In this document: positions 27,501-34,763 of the stretch, in pieces | Position numbering within the stretch: the stretch's first letter is position 1 | Layout: each line of letters starts with the position of its first letter | Notes under the pieces: model-generated | What the model was told of the DNA's origin: nothing | The model's input: only the letters and a program-made list of their open reading frames with translations | The model's database searches: none | From: Massilia sp. HP4 | Lineage (GTDB): Bacteria > Pseudomonadota > Gammaproteobacteria > Burkholderiales > Burkholderiaceae_D | Direction: 5' to 3' | Length of the DNA stretch: 64,000 nucleotides | Assembly (NCBI RefSeq): GCF_005222695.1 | Contig: NZ_STGG01000042.1 | Coordinates: 62,001-126,000, forward strand | Program-made: the position numbers and the translations under genes

Positions 27501-27789
27501 CGAGAACACCGCGGAACTGATGCGCATCATGGGATACGAGGTACTGGAAGCCGCCAGCGCCGAGGCGGCGCTGGAATTTCTGGAACGCCAGCCGGACATC
27601 GTGCTGACCGACCTGCAGTTGCCGGGCCTGGGCGGCGAGGCGCTGGCGCAGGCGGTGCGGCAACAGCTGCCGCGCGCCCGGATCGCCTTCATGAGCGGGG
27701 CCAGCCACGCATCAAGCATTGCCGATGCGCTGTTGCCGAAGCCGTACGATGGCGCACAGCTGGAGGCGTTACTGGAGAAGCTGGCGTAA
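24598..27789 (+). CDS. Soluble multi-PAS hybrid histidine kinase with two C-terminal receivers
   Basis: A 1063-residue protein without membrane helices. Four PAS or PAS-like units lie at about 10-150, 155-290, 296-410 and 440-550, with a coiled coil (about 411-440) between the last two. HisKA has GGVAHDFNNLLQVIGGNLQL (about 571), HATPase has NLAINARDAM and DTGSGM, and receivers start near 817 (VLVVEDDEQV, FTDVVMPG) and 958 (VLLVEDEDDI, LTDLQLPG). The first PAS resembles that of the pseudogene at 17417-18027. The 3' end overlaps the convergent CheW gene by 21 bp. Confidence 0.9.
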   Translation: MPPASLPFLPATDETARLILSFPWETTSLGPIEGWPTVLKTTVALIMATPAPIVTLWGEDGYMIYNDAYRVFAGGRHPVLLGSKVREGWPEVADFNDNVMKVGLAGGTLSYQDQELTLHRSGQPEQVWMNLDYSPIRDQEGRIAGVMSVVVETSSKVKAERHVRAERERLNTMFEQAPGFICLLEGAEHRYALANDAYRALTGHRPLLGMPVALAVPELAERGIVEVLDRCFADGTTFRAEGVELTLRNPGLDEPVRTFIDFMLQPLKDANGAVFATFVEGNDVTERVTAERALRASEARFRTFAQAMPNHVWAARDDGSVEWINDRVHEYAGVARESLLGLGSDQLVHPDDKARYKGLWAASVATGAPLDAEIRVRRHDGEYRWHLVRARRPEGEAGIDALWIGSSIDIEEQKRASEALAAVNATLEERVERRTAERDRMWRLSKDIMLVADLEGVLSAVNPAFTTILGWTEAEVLATPLLDLVHPDDRLPTVRQIEALRLGGQVYRFENRYRRKNGSWCNLSWTASPDDQYIHAVGRDISADLQQMDAMRRTEAALQQAQKMETIGKLTGGVAHDFNNLLQVIGGNLQLIARRADGLPEIKKRVENAMNGVERGAKLASSLLSFARRQPLEPKAVKIGRLLGSMEDMMRRALGEEIDVEMVISGGLWTTEVDPAQLENAILNLAINARDAMDGAGRLTIEVANGALDAGYCAAHPEVAPGQYVLLAVSDTGSGMPQEVVDQAFEPFFSTKPEGKGTGLGLSMVYGLVKQSGGHVKIYSEVGEGTTVKIYLPRSLQAEDHAGEQLVQPATGGHETVLVVEDDEQVRLTVVDMLTDLGYRVLRANDAAAALTVVDSGIHIDLLFTDVVMPGPLRSPELAKKARERLPNVAVLFTSGYTENAIVHGGRLDPGVELLGKPYTRDNLARKIRHVLANQQQKNAALQPAAGAAAAAGSKARVLLVEDEDDIRENTAELMRIMGYEVLEAASAEAALEFLERQPDIVLTDLQLPGLGGEALAQAVRQQLPRARIAFMSGASHASSIADALLPKPYDGAQLEALLEKLA

Positions 27790-29337
27790 GGTCGCCAGAA
27801 AGCGCTCCTTGTCCAACAAGGTGCGCACTTCCTGGCTCCCATCCCCGCCAGGCACTTCGATCACCTCGGCCGCATCGCGCCGCATGTCTTCCGGCCCGTT
27901 TACGCGCAGCAGCTGCGGCGACGGACGGCGCTGGCTGTCCGGCAGCGACAGGATGGTGTCGACCCGGTCGACCACCAGGCCGAAACGCTCGCCCTCGTGC
28001 TCCAGCACCAGGATACGGCAAGCCGAACGGTCTTGGAGCGGCGCCATGCCGTACAGCGTGCGCAGGTCGATCACGCACACCATCTGCTGGCGCACCTGCA
28101 TCATGCCCAGCACGCAGCCCGGCATGCCCGGCGGGCGGGTGAGCGGGCCGTCGAAGTCGGCGATCTCGCGCACCTGGCCGATGTCGGCCGCCCAGCCGGT
28201 CTCGAGCGAGAACGCCAGGTAGACCCGGCGCAGCCCCACTTTTTTCCCGGCGGCGCGCGCGGCGCCCGCCTGGGCCGCGTACAGGCGCCGGTGGCCGGCG
28301 CAGATCTCACCCACCTCGGCGTCCGAGAACAGCGCTTCGTGCGCCAGGAACAGGCTGTCGCCCAGCTCCGCGTGCGGCAGGCAGCCGCGGTACATGGCGC
28401 TGCGCGCCGTGCCGAGCATCGGGATCGGCAGGATGTCGGTGTCGAAATAGGGACGGATATCGTCCACCGCGTCGACCAGCAGGCCCAGTTGCTCGTCGCC
28501 GATGCGCACCACCAGCACCCGCGCGTCGACCGGGTCGCCCATTCCCGGCGCGCACTGCAGCAGCGCGCCGAAGTCGACCACCCCGACCGGCGCCCCGCGC
28601 AGGTCGAGCCAGCCCCTGCACAGGCGGCCCAGCATCACCGACGGTTGCAGCTCGGGCACCCGCATGATTTCCTGGATCGCCTCCATCGCCAGCGCGAAGC
28701 GCAGCCCGCCCACGGTGAACGAGATGCATTTGCGGCCCTCGGCCTGGCGCAAGAAGCGCATGCGCCAGGCTTCGCGCGCCACGCTGGCGTGGGCCCGCAC
28801 CTGGGGCACGTTATCGATGCGCACCAGGCGCGCGGCGTCGAGCATCTGCACCATGCGCGCGCCATCGTCGAGGGTGATCGCGCCCGCGACCACGCCCAGG
28901 TTGGCGTCCAGGCGCTGCCCTTCGCTCCAGCGCAGGCCGGCGCGCTGCTCGGGCCGCACGCGCAACACTTCGCCGGTGGCGTCGAACACCAGGCCGACCT
29001 GGATGTCGTCGACGTCGACGATCGCCACCCGCTGCTCGCCAGAGGCGGCCGGCGCCGCCGGATCGAAGATGCGGCCCAGGTTGAGCAGCGGAATGGCGGC
29101 CCCGCGCAGGGTGAAGATGCCTTCCAGGCAGGCTGGCGACAGCGGGATCGGGGTGATCCGCTCCGGCATGCCCACCACCTCGCGCACGTGGTCGGCCGCC
29201 AGCGCGAATTCCTGCCCGGCCAGGAAGAAGGTGCCCACGACTTCCATGCCGGCCGCCTCGCGCAGCACGCGCGCGGCGGCGGCCTGCTGCGCCTCGATCG
29301 CGGCCACCGCCGCGCCGACCTCGGTCATCGCATTCAT
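27769..29337 (-). CDS. Protein with three tandem CheW domains
   Basis: A 522-residue soluble protein made of three CheW-like units at about 30-165 (FFLAGQEFALAADHVREVVG, FTLRGAAIPLLNLGRIF), 200-345 (CISFTVGGLRFALAMEAIQE, WLDLRGAPVGVVDFGALL) and 365-515 (VYLAFSLETGWAADIGQVRE, MVCVIDLRTLYGM). CheW couples receptors to CheA, and a three-domain version could cross-link several receptors or kinases. The ATG overlaps the cheD stop. No cheA, cheY or cheB is present nearby. Confidence 0.85.
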   Translation of the reverse strand: MNAMTEVGAAVAAIEAQQAAAARVLREAAGMEVVGTFFLAGQEFALAADHVREVVGMPERITPIPLSPACLEGIFTLRGAAIPLLNLGRIFDPAAPAASGEQRVAIVDVDDIQVGLVFDATGEVLRVRPEQRAGLRWSEGQRLDANLGVVAGAITLDDGARMVQMLDAARLVRIDNVPQVRAHASVAREAWRMRFLRQAEGRKCISFTVGGLRFALAMEAIQEIMRVPELQPSVMLGRLCRGWLDLRGAPVGVVDFGALLQCAPGMGDPVDARVLVVRIGDEQLGLLVDAVDDIRPYFDTDILPIPMLGTARSAMYRGCLPHAELGDSLFLAHEALFSDAEVGEICAGHRRLYAAQAGAARAAGKKVGLRRVYLAFSLETGWAADIGQVREIADFDGPLTRPPGMPGCVLGMMQVRQQMVCVIDLRTLYGMAPLQDRSACRILVLEHEGERFGLVVDRVDTILSLPDSQRRPSPQLLRVNGPEDMRRDAAEVIEVPGGDGSQEVRTLLDKERFLATLRQLLQ

Positions 29338-29846
29338 GCCGATACCGCCTGCGCGGCTTGCGCGGACTGGATCCGCACCACGCTGAAGGTCTGGCGGTCG
29401 CAGTCGATCGACAGGCGCCGTCCCTGCGAGCCGCCCACGTCCTGGAACGCCACCTGCAGCCCGCGCAGCGAGAGCTGCGAGCGCGCCGCCGCGATATTGC
29501 GCACGCCTACCGCGCCATCGTGCGTGCGCAGGTTCAGCATGCGCGCGCCGCCGGCGATCACCACGTCCACCTCGTCGTACTGCTCGCGCCGCACGCCCAG
29601 CGCCGCCAGCAGCCGCGGCACTGCCGCGCTGACGTAGCGCGCCGAGTAGTCGCCGGTCTCGACGCCCTCGGGCAGGAAGCAGTGCGCCAGGCCGCAGCGG
29701 CGCTGGCGGCGCCAGATCATGCCGATGCCGACGCAGGAACCCAGCAGCGCGGTCAGGACCTGCTCGCCATGGCCGACCTGCATCTGGCCGGTCAGGACGT
29801 GGGACATGTGGTTCGAGGTGCGGTGATTCAGGCTGTGCGTGTTCAT
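29334..29846 (-). CDS. cheD: Chemoreceptor glutamine deamidase CheD
   Basis: A 170-residue protein with the CheD catalytic pair visible: Cys in LTALLGSCVGIGMIW and His in CGLAHCFLPEG. It deamidates glutamines in chemoreceptor signalling domains. Other family motifs are VVIAGGARML and the RNIAAARSQL region. Alternative in-frame starts exist (ATG at 29807). It is the third gene of the leftward receptor-cheR-cheD-CheW3 operon, with an ATGA overlap at its end. Confidence 0.9.
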   Translation of the reverse strand: MNTHSLNHRTSNHMSHVLTGQMQVGHGEQVLTALLGSCVGIGMIWRRQRRCGLAHCFLPEGVETGDYSARYVSAAVPRLLAALGVRREQYDEVDVVIAGGARMLNLRTHDGAVGVRNIAAARSQLSLRGLQVAFQDVGGSQGRRLSIDCDRQTFSVVRIQSAQAAQAVSA

Positions 29847-29853
29847 ATTCGTC

Positions 29854-30675
29854 TCAATCCCCGATACGGTAGATATGGGCCTGCTCGAACACGAAGTCCG
29901 TGTCCAGGCGGGTGATGGTTTCCTGCTCGCCCAGGATCAGGCGCGCGTCCCTGTGCATCGACCTGCGCGCGCCGGCCAGCACCCGCTGCTGCGCTTCGGC
30001 GTCGAAATAGATCAGCACATTGCGCAACATGACCAGGTCGAAGCCGGCCGCGCGCGGTGGGCGTTGCAGCAGATTGTGCTCGCCGAATTCGACGTACTGG
30101 CTCACCTCGGTGACAACCCGAAAGGCATCGCCTACCGGCCGCAGGTATTTGCGGAACTGCTCCGGATGGTCGCGCTCGAAACGCTCGACGCTGCGCCCGC
30201 GGTACATGGCGGCGCGCGCCGTGTCCAGGGCCTCGGTCGAGATATCGGTGGCCAGGATCTCGAAGCGCAGCCCGGGGAAATTGCGGCGCGCCTCGAGGCA
30301 GGTCATGGCCAGCGAATACGCTTCCTCGCCGGTGGCGGCGGCGGCCGACCAGATGCGCAGCGGCGCGGCGGTGCTGGAAAACGCGGCGCGCACGGTCCAT
30401 TCGGGCAGGAACTCGCGCTCCAGCCAGCGCCACACCGCCGGCGTACGGAAGAAGGCGGTGTCGTTGGTGGTGACAGAATTGATGAACGACACGACCTCCT
30501 GGCGATCCTGCGCCAGGCGCTCGATGTAGGCGCCGTAGTTGTCGAGCCCCAGCGCGCGCAGGCGCGGCTGCAGGCGGCCCTGCAGCAGCACGCGCTTGTG
30601 GCGGCCCATGGCGATGCCGGTGTGGCGCCGCACCAGGCCGATGATCGTGTCCAGCTTGTCGTCGTTCAGTTCCAT
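29854..30675 (-). CDS. cheR: Chemotaxis protein methyltransferase CheR
   Basis: A 273-residue SAM-dependent enzyme that methylates receptor glutamates. It has the N-terminal helical domain (HTGIAMGRHKRVLLQGRLQP), the contact motif INSVTTNDTAFFRTP, the SAM-binding IWSAAAATGEEAYSLAM and the catalytic-domain motifs ILATDISTEAL and LVMLRNVLIYFD. There is no C-terminal pentapeptide-binding TPR. It lies 10 bp after the receptor gene. Confidence 0.94.
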   Translation of the reverse strand: MELNDDKLDTIIGLVRRHTGIAMGRHKRVLLQGRLQPRLRALGLDNYGAYIERLAQDRQEVVSFINSVTTNDTAFFRTPAVWRWLEREFLPEWTVRAAFSSTAAPLRIWSAAAATGEEAYSLAMTCLEARRNFPGLRFEILATDISTEALDTARAAMYRGRSVERFERDHPEQFRKYLRPVGDAFRVVTEVSQYVEFGEHNLLQRPPRAAGFDLVMLRNVLIYFDAEAQQRVLAGARRSMHRDARLILGEQETITRLDTDFVFEQAHIYRIGD

Positions 30676-30685
30676 TCGTCGTTCC

Positions 30686-32383
30686 TCACACCACGAAGCG
30701 GGCGACGGTGGCGTTCAGGTGGCCGGCGTGCTCGTTCAGGCCCTCGGTCGAGCGCGCGATGCTGTCGCAGGAACCGGCCGAACGCTCGGTCTCCTGGGCG
30801 ATGTAGAGGATCGCGGCGCTCACTTCCCTGGCCGTCAGCGACTGCTCGCTGGCGCTGCCCGAGATCTCGGCGATCGCCAGCGAGGTCTTGCCCACCCCTA
30901 GCGTGATGCGGTCGAAGGCTTCGCTGGCCTGGCGCGAGATCTCGCTGCCCTGGGCCACGCGGCGCACCGACTCGTTGATCAATTTCGAGATTTCCTTGGT
31001 CGCTTGCGACGATCGTTCTGCAAGCTTGCGAACCTCGTCGGCGACGACCGAGAAGCCCAGGCCATGTTCGCCGGCGCGGGCCGCCTCGATCGCGGCGTTG
31101 AAGGCCAGCATATTGGTCTGGCCGGCGATCTCGCCGATCACCTTTACGATCTCGCCGATGTCTTCGGACGACTGGTTGATCATGGCCATCGCCTCGATCG
31201 AGCGGGCGATCGCCTTGGCGCCGATCTCGGCCTCGTCGCGGGTGTTCTGGGCCAGCGCATTGGCTTCCTGGGTGCTGCGCGCGATGGTGTTGATCGAGGC
31301 GGTCAGGCCGTCGACCGAGGCATTCATCTGCTCCACCGTGGCGCCCAGCGCCTGGGCGCTGGCGGCCACCGTGTTGGAACGGTCGGCGATCGCGCGCGAG
31401 GAGTCGTTCAGCTTGGCCGCGGCGTCGACCGCGTCGCCGATCACGTTGCGCAGGTCGCCGATCATCTTCATGACGCCGCGCGCCAGCTGGTCGAGCGGCT
31501 CGTCGCCGCCCGTGTCGATCGAGCCGGTCAGGTCGCCGCGCGAGGCGCGCGCCACCTGCTCGAGCAGGGCGTCGACCTTCAGGCGCTCGGATTCGGCGCG
31601 CGCCACGGCGGCCTGCTCCAGCAGCACCTGCTCGGTGATGTCGGTGGCGAACTTCACTACCTTCACCGGCTTGCCGTCGGCGTCGAAGATCGGGTTGTAG
31701 GTGGCCTGGATCCACACCGTCTTGCCGTTATTGCCATGGCGCTTGTAGCGGCCGGCGTCGAATTCGCCGCGATTGAGCTTGCCCCAGAAGCGGCGGTAGG
31801 CCGCGCTGGCCGCATATTCGTCGTCGCAGAACACGCGGTGGTGTTCGCCGCGCACGTCTTCCAGCGCATAGTCGAGCAGGTCGAGGAAGTTGGCGTTGGC
31901 ATCGAGCAGCATGCCGTTCATGTCGAATTCGACTACCGCCTGCGCCTTGCCGATCGCGGCCACCAGGCCGCTGGTCTCGGCGGCGCGCAGTTTTTCGGCG
32001 CTGACGTCAGTGGCGAACTTGATGATCTTGCACACCCGACCGCTGGCGTCCTTGACCGGGTTGTATGAGGCATTGATCCAGAACTCGCGGCCGCCCTTGG
32101 CGATGCGCTTGTACTCGGCGCGGTCGGCCTTGCCGGCGGCCAGGTCTTGCCAGAAGCGCGCATACGCCGGCGAATCGATCAGCTCGCGCCCGCAGAACAT
32201 CGAGTGATAGCGGCCCGTCAGCTCGTCGTCACTGTAACCGGTCACGGCCAGGAAGTTGTCGTTGGCGCGCAGGATGTTGCCATTCAAGTCGAACTCGATG
32301 ATGGCCTGGGCGCCGTCGAGCGCCGAATAGATGGCGCGCAGGTCTTGCAGCGCGTCGGGCGATTCCAGATAAATCGTTTCCAT
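30686..32383 (-). CDS. Soluble PAS-PAS methyl-accepting chemotaxis protein (BdlA-like architecture)
   Basis: A 565-residue cytoplasmic receptor without membrane segments. Two PAS domains (about 15-135 and 138-260) each end in the same type of sequence, [13 protein letters not shown] and [18 protein letters not shown]-like linker follows (about 275-330), then a signalling domain with the tip [20 protein letters not shown]. The layout matches BdlA, a Pseudomonas biofilm-dispersal receptor. The ATG at 32383 is the first gene of the operon and lacks a strong ribosome-binding site. Confidence 0.9.
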   Translation of the reverse strand: METIYLESPDALQDLRAIYSALDGAQAIIEFDLNGNILRANDNFLAVTGYSDDELTGRYHSMFCGRELIDSPAYARFWQDLAAGKADRAEYKRIAKGGREFWINASYNPVKDASGRVCKIIKFATDVSAEKLRAAETSGLVAAIGKAQAVVEFDMNGMLLDANANFLDLLDYALEDVRGEHHRVFCDDEYAASAAYRRFWGKLNRGEFDAGRYKRHGNNGKTVWIQATYNPIFDADGKPVKVVKFATDITEQVLLEQAAVARAESERLKVDALLEQVARASRGDLTGSIDTGGDEPLDQLARGVMKMIGDLRNVIGDAVDAAAKLNDSSRAIADRSNTVAASAQALGATVEQMNASVDGLTASINTIARSTQEANALAQNTRDEAEIGAKAIARSIEAMAMINQSSEDIGEIVKVIGEIAGQTNMLAFNAAIEAARAGEHGLGFSVVADEVRKLAERSSQATKEISKLINESVRRVAQGSEISRQASEAFDRITLGVGKTSLAIAEISGSASEQSLTAREVSAAILYIAQETERSAGSCDSIARSTEGLNEHAGHLNATVARFVV

Positions 32384-32743
32384 GGATCCAATTGTCAGTG
32401 GGTGAAGGCGCCGCGTTGCCGGAATGCGCCAGGATAGTTTCCATCATGCGCCAAATCGCACAAACAGTAAATCCAGCAAAGTCAGCATGGCTAGCAAAAC
32501 ATTCGTTGTGTTGTCGATCCACAACAATACCACTATGTCATGCCATCTATTTTTGCTTTCCTAATAGACAAATGGCGTCGGCAGTTCGCGCCGGGTGTTC
32601 CCACACAACAACTAAATCGGTAAATTCGAAATATTTTTCTTGAGAAATTCGGCAAACTCGATAAAATTCCATCCATCAACTAATCCAGTAAATCCGAAAC
32701 CATGATGACGCCACCCACCCACCGCTTGACTCAAAGGAACCCC
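32384..32743. other. 360-bp AT-rich divergent intergenic region
   Basis: No gene is visible between the chemoreceptor and the first DUF11 gene. Both promoters must lie here. The part from about 32440 to 32700 is markedly AT-rich compared with its surroundings and holds repeated TAAATTCGA-like words (see the repeat entry). I could not define -10/-35 boxes with confidence. Confidence 0.6.
32612..32699 (+). repeat. Cluster of 9-bp AT-rich direct repeats upstream of the DUF11 locus
   Basis: TAAATCGG (32613) is followed directly by TAAATTCGA (32621). Then come three contiguous 9-mers, GAAATTCGG, CAAACTCGA and TAAAATTCC (32644-32670), and TAAATCCGA at 32689. A further TAAATCCAG lies at 32468. Direct repeats with 9-bp period suit a head-to-tail DNA binder of MerR/BldC type. 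Confidence 0.45.
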
Positions 32744-33256
32744 ATGATCATCCGTATCCTGAATATCCTGCTGTTCTGGACCATCGTGCTGGCAGGCACC
32801 AAAGTATTCGCAGCCGATACCCAGGCTGTCGACGTGCGCCTGCAAGCCTTCCAGGTCGTTGCCCAGGACAAGGGCGCCGAGAAGCTGGTACCGGCCACCG
32901 ACGCCGAGGTGGGCGATACCATCGAATACCAGATCACCTACCAGAACAAGGGCAAGTCGGCAGCCCAGGCGGTGGCGGCGACCCTGCCGGTGCCGGAAGG
33001 CGCGATGAGCTACCTGTCCGGCAGCGCGGCGCCGAAGGCGGTCCACGCCAGCCTCGACGGCAAAACCTTCGCTCCGCTGCCCCTCACCCGTGAAGTCGTG
33101 CGCAAGGGCCTGCGCATCGTGGAACGCGTCCCGGTCTCCGAATACCGCTTCCTGCGCTGGAACCTGGGCGACCTCGCCCCGGGCCAGGCCGTCACCGTCA
33201 GCTCGCGCATGAAGGTGATCTCGGTCGGCGCCGCGCCCAAGTTGGCAAGCAAATAA
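32744..33256 (+). CDS. Exported DUF11-like domain protein
   Basis: A 170-residue protein with an N-terminal signal sequence or anchor (ILNILLFWTIVLAGTKVFA) and one DUF11-like beta-sandwich (ATDAEVGDTIEYQITYQNKG), a fold typical of repetitive surface proteins. AAAGGA precedes the ATG at 32744. An in-frame ATG 42 bp upstream adds a polar extension that would spoil the signal peptide. It is the first of four co-directional exported proteins, and 119 bp separate it from the next. Confidence 0.75.
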   Translation: MIIRILNILLFWTIVLAGTKVFAADTQAVDVRLQAFQVVAQDKGAEKLVPATDAEVGDTIEYQITYQNKGKSAAQAVAATLPVPEGAMSYLSGSAAPKAVHASLDGKTFAPLPLTREVVRKGLRIVERVPVSEYRFLRWNLGDLAPGQAVTVSSRMKVISVGAAPKLASK

Positions 33257-33375
33257 GCATTCAAGCGCACCAGGCCCAGGTTTTATCGATTTAGTTGTCT
33301 TTTTAGCAATATCCAGCCCGTTTCATTCGCCGTTCACACCCTGTTCATTTCCCGTCTTACAAGAAGGAAGAAGCC

Positions 33376-34695
33376 ATGAAAACCCGTCTGACCCTCGTCG
33401 CCGCAGCCTCGTTGCTGGCAGCCGCCAACGGCGCCAGCGCCGCCACCCCGACCGCCGCCGGCACCCTGATCACCAACCAGGCGACCGCTACCTATACCGA
33501 CTCGACCGGCATCAAGACCGTCGAGTCGAACATCGTGACCACCATGGTCCAGCAAGTGGCGAGCCTGACCATGAATAACGGCAATGCCAAGAGCGCCGCC
33601 GCCGGCGCCCAGGTCGTGTTTGCCCACAGCGTGACCAATACCGGTAACGGTCCCGACACCTTCACCCTGGCGCAAACCAATACCGGCGGCCTGGCCCTGT
33701 CGAACATCGCCTTCTACCTCGATGCCGACGGCGACGGCGCGGCCGACAACCAGGTCGCGGTCACCGCTACCCCCCAGCTGGCCGCGGGCGCCACCTACCG
33801 CTTCGTCGCCGTCGCCACCCTGGCCTCGGGCGCCGCCACCGGCCTGACCAACAATATGGAAGTCACGGCGACCAGCACCTTCAAGAACACCGTCAGCGCC
33901 AAGAGCACCGACACCACCACCGTCGGCGCCGGCGCCATGATCGACATCACCGCGATCTCGTCGGGTCCGGGCGCCAAGGGCGCCGGCCTGGGTCCGGAAC
34001 AGCTGGCGCAGGAAACCAAGCTGACCACCGCCGGCACCAAGACCGAGTTCGTGATCTACCTGAACAATACCGGCGGCAGCCAGGAAACCTTCTCGCTGGC
34101 AGCCAGCACCGACGTCAACTTCGGCGGCACCCCGCTGCCACCGGGCTGGACCGTCGTGTTCAAGGACGCCAGCGGCCAGGTCATCACCAACGCCACGGTT
34201 GCCGCGGGCACCAACTTCAAGGTCGTCGCCGAAGTCACCCCTGCCGCCGGCGCCACCCCGGGCACCACCGACATCTGGTTCCGCGCGCAGTCGACCACCA
34301 ACCCGGCGATCCTCGACCGCATCCACGAAGCCGTCACGGTCGTGGCCGCCAACTCGCTGCTGGAACTGCTCAAGTTCCAGGCGCCGGACGCCGACTGCAA
34401 CGGCGAACCGGACACCGATTTCACGCAAGAGCAGATCAGCGCCGCCCCGAACACCTGCATCCGCTACAAGATCGTGGCCACCAACAAGGGCCTGACCACC
34501 ATCACCGCCGTGACCATCAAGGACAACATCCCGACCAACACGACCTATCACGCGGGCGCCGCCGCCGGCACCCTGCTCGGCCAGCTGCTCGAGCCGGTCA
34601 CCCAGGGCCTGGTCACCACCTTGTCGACCACCGGCTTCAACCTGGGGCCGAACGACAAGAACGAGATGAACTTCGGCGTGAAGATCAACCCGTAA
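33376..34695 (+). CDS. Secreted DUF11-type surface protein (439 aa)
   Basis: It has a Sec signal peptide (cleavage near GASA-ATPTAA), then ITNQATATYTDSTGIKTVES, a leader motif shared with the giant protein downstream. Several Thr/Ala/Asn-rich beta-sandwich units follow, and near the C terminus a DUF11-type unit (CIRYKIVATNKGLTTITAVT). Composition and low Lys/Cys content suggest an extracellular or cell-surface structural protein. AAGAAGGAAGAAG precedes the ATG. A GC hairpin follows the stop. Function unknown. Confidence 0.75.
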   Translation: MKTRLTLVAAASLLAAANGASAATPTAAGTLITNQATATYTDSTGIKTVESNIVTTMVQQVASLTMNNGNAKSAAAGAQVVFAHSVTNTGNGPDTFTLAQTNTGGLALSNIAFYLDADGDGAADNQVAVTATPQLAAGATYRFVAVATLASGAATGLTNNMEVTATSTFKNTVSAKSTDTTTVGAGAMIDITAISSGPGAKGAGLGPEQLAQETKLTTAGTKTEFVIYLNNTGGSQETFSLAASTDVNFGGTPLPPGWTVVFKDASGQVITNATVAAGTNFKVVAEVTPAAGATPGTTDIWFRAQSTTNPAILDRIHEAVTVVAANSLLELLKFQAPDADCNGEPDTDFTQEQISAAPNTCIRYKIVATNKGLTTITAVTIKDNIPTNTTYHAGAAAGTLLGQLLEPVTQGLVTTLSTTGFNLGPNDKNEMNFGVKINP

Positions 34696-34713
34696 GTCTT
34701 TTTTCCTGCAGCC

Positions 34714-34735
34714 GCGGCGTCCTCCGGGACGCCGC
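34714..34735 (+). terminator. Intercistronic GC hairpin between two DUF11 genes
   Basis: The 9-bp stem GCGGCGTCC / GGACGCCGC with a 4-base loop lies 19 bp after the 439-residue protein's stop. There is no T-run behind it, so partial termination or 3'-end protection of the upstream message is more likely than complete termination. It would allow the upstream protein to be made in excess of the giant one. Confidence 0.45.
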
Positions 34736-34763
34736 CCGAATTCCCTCCCGATCCCCGCGCGCC

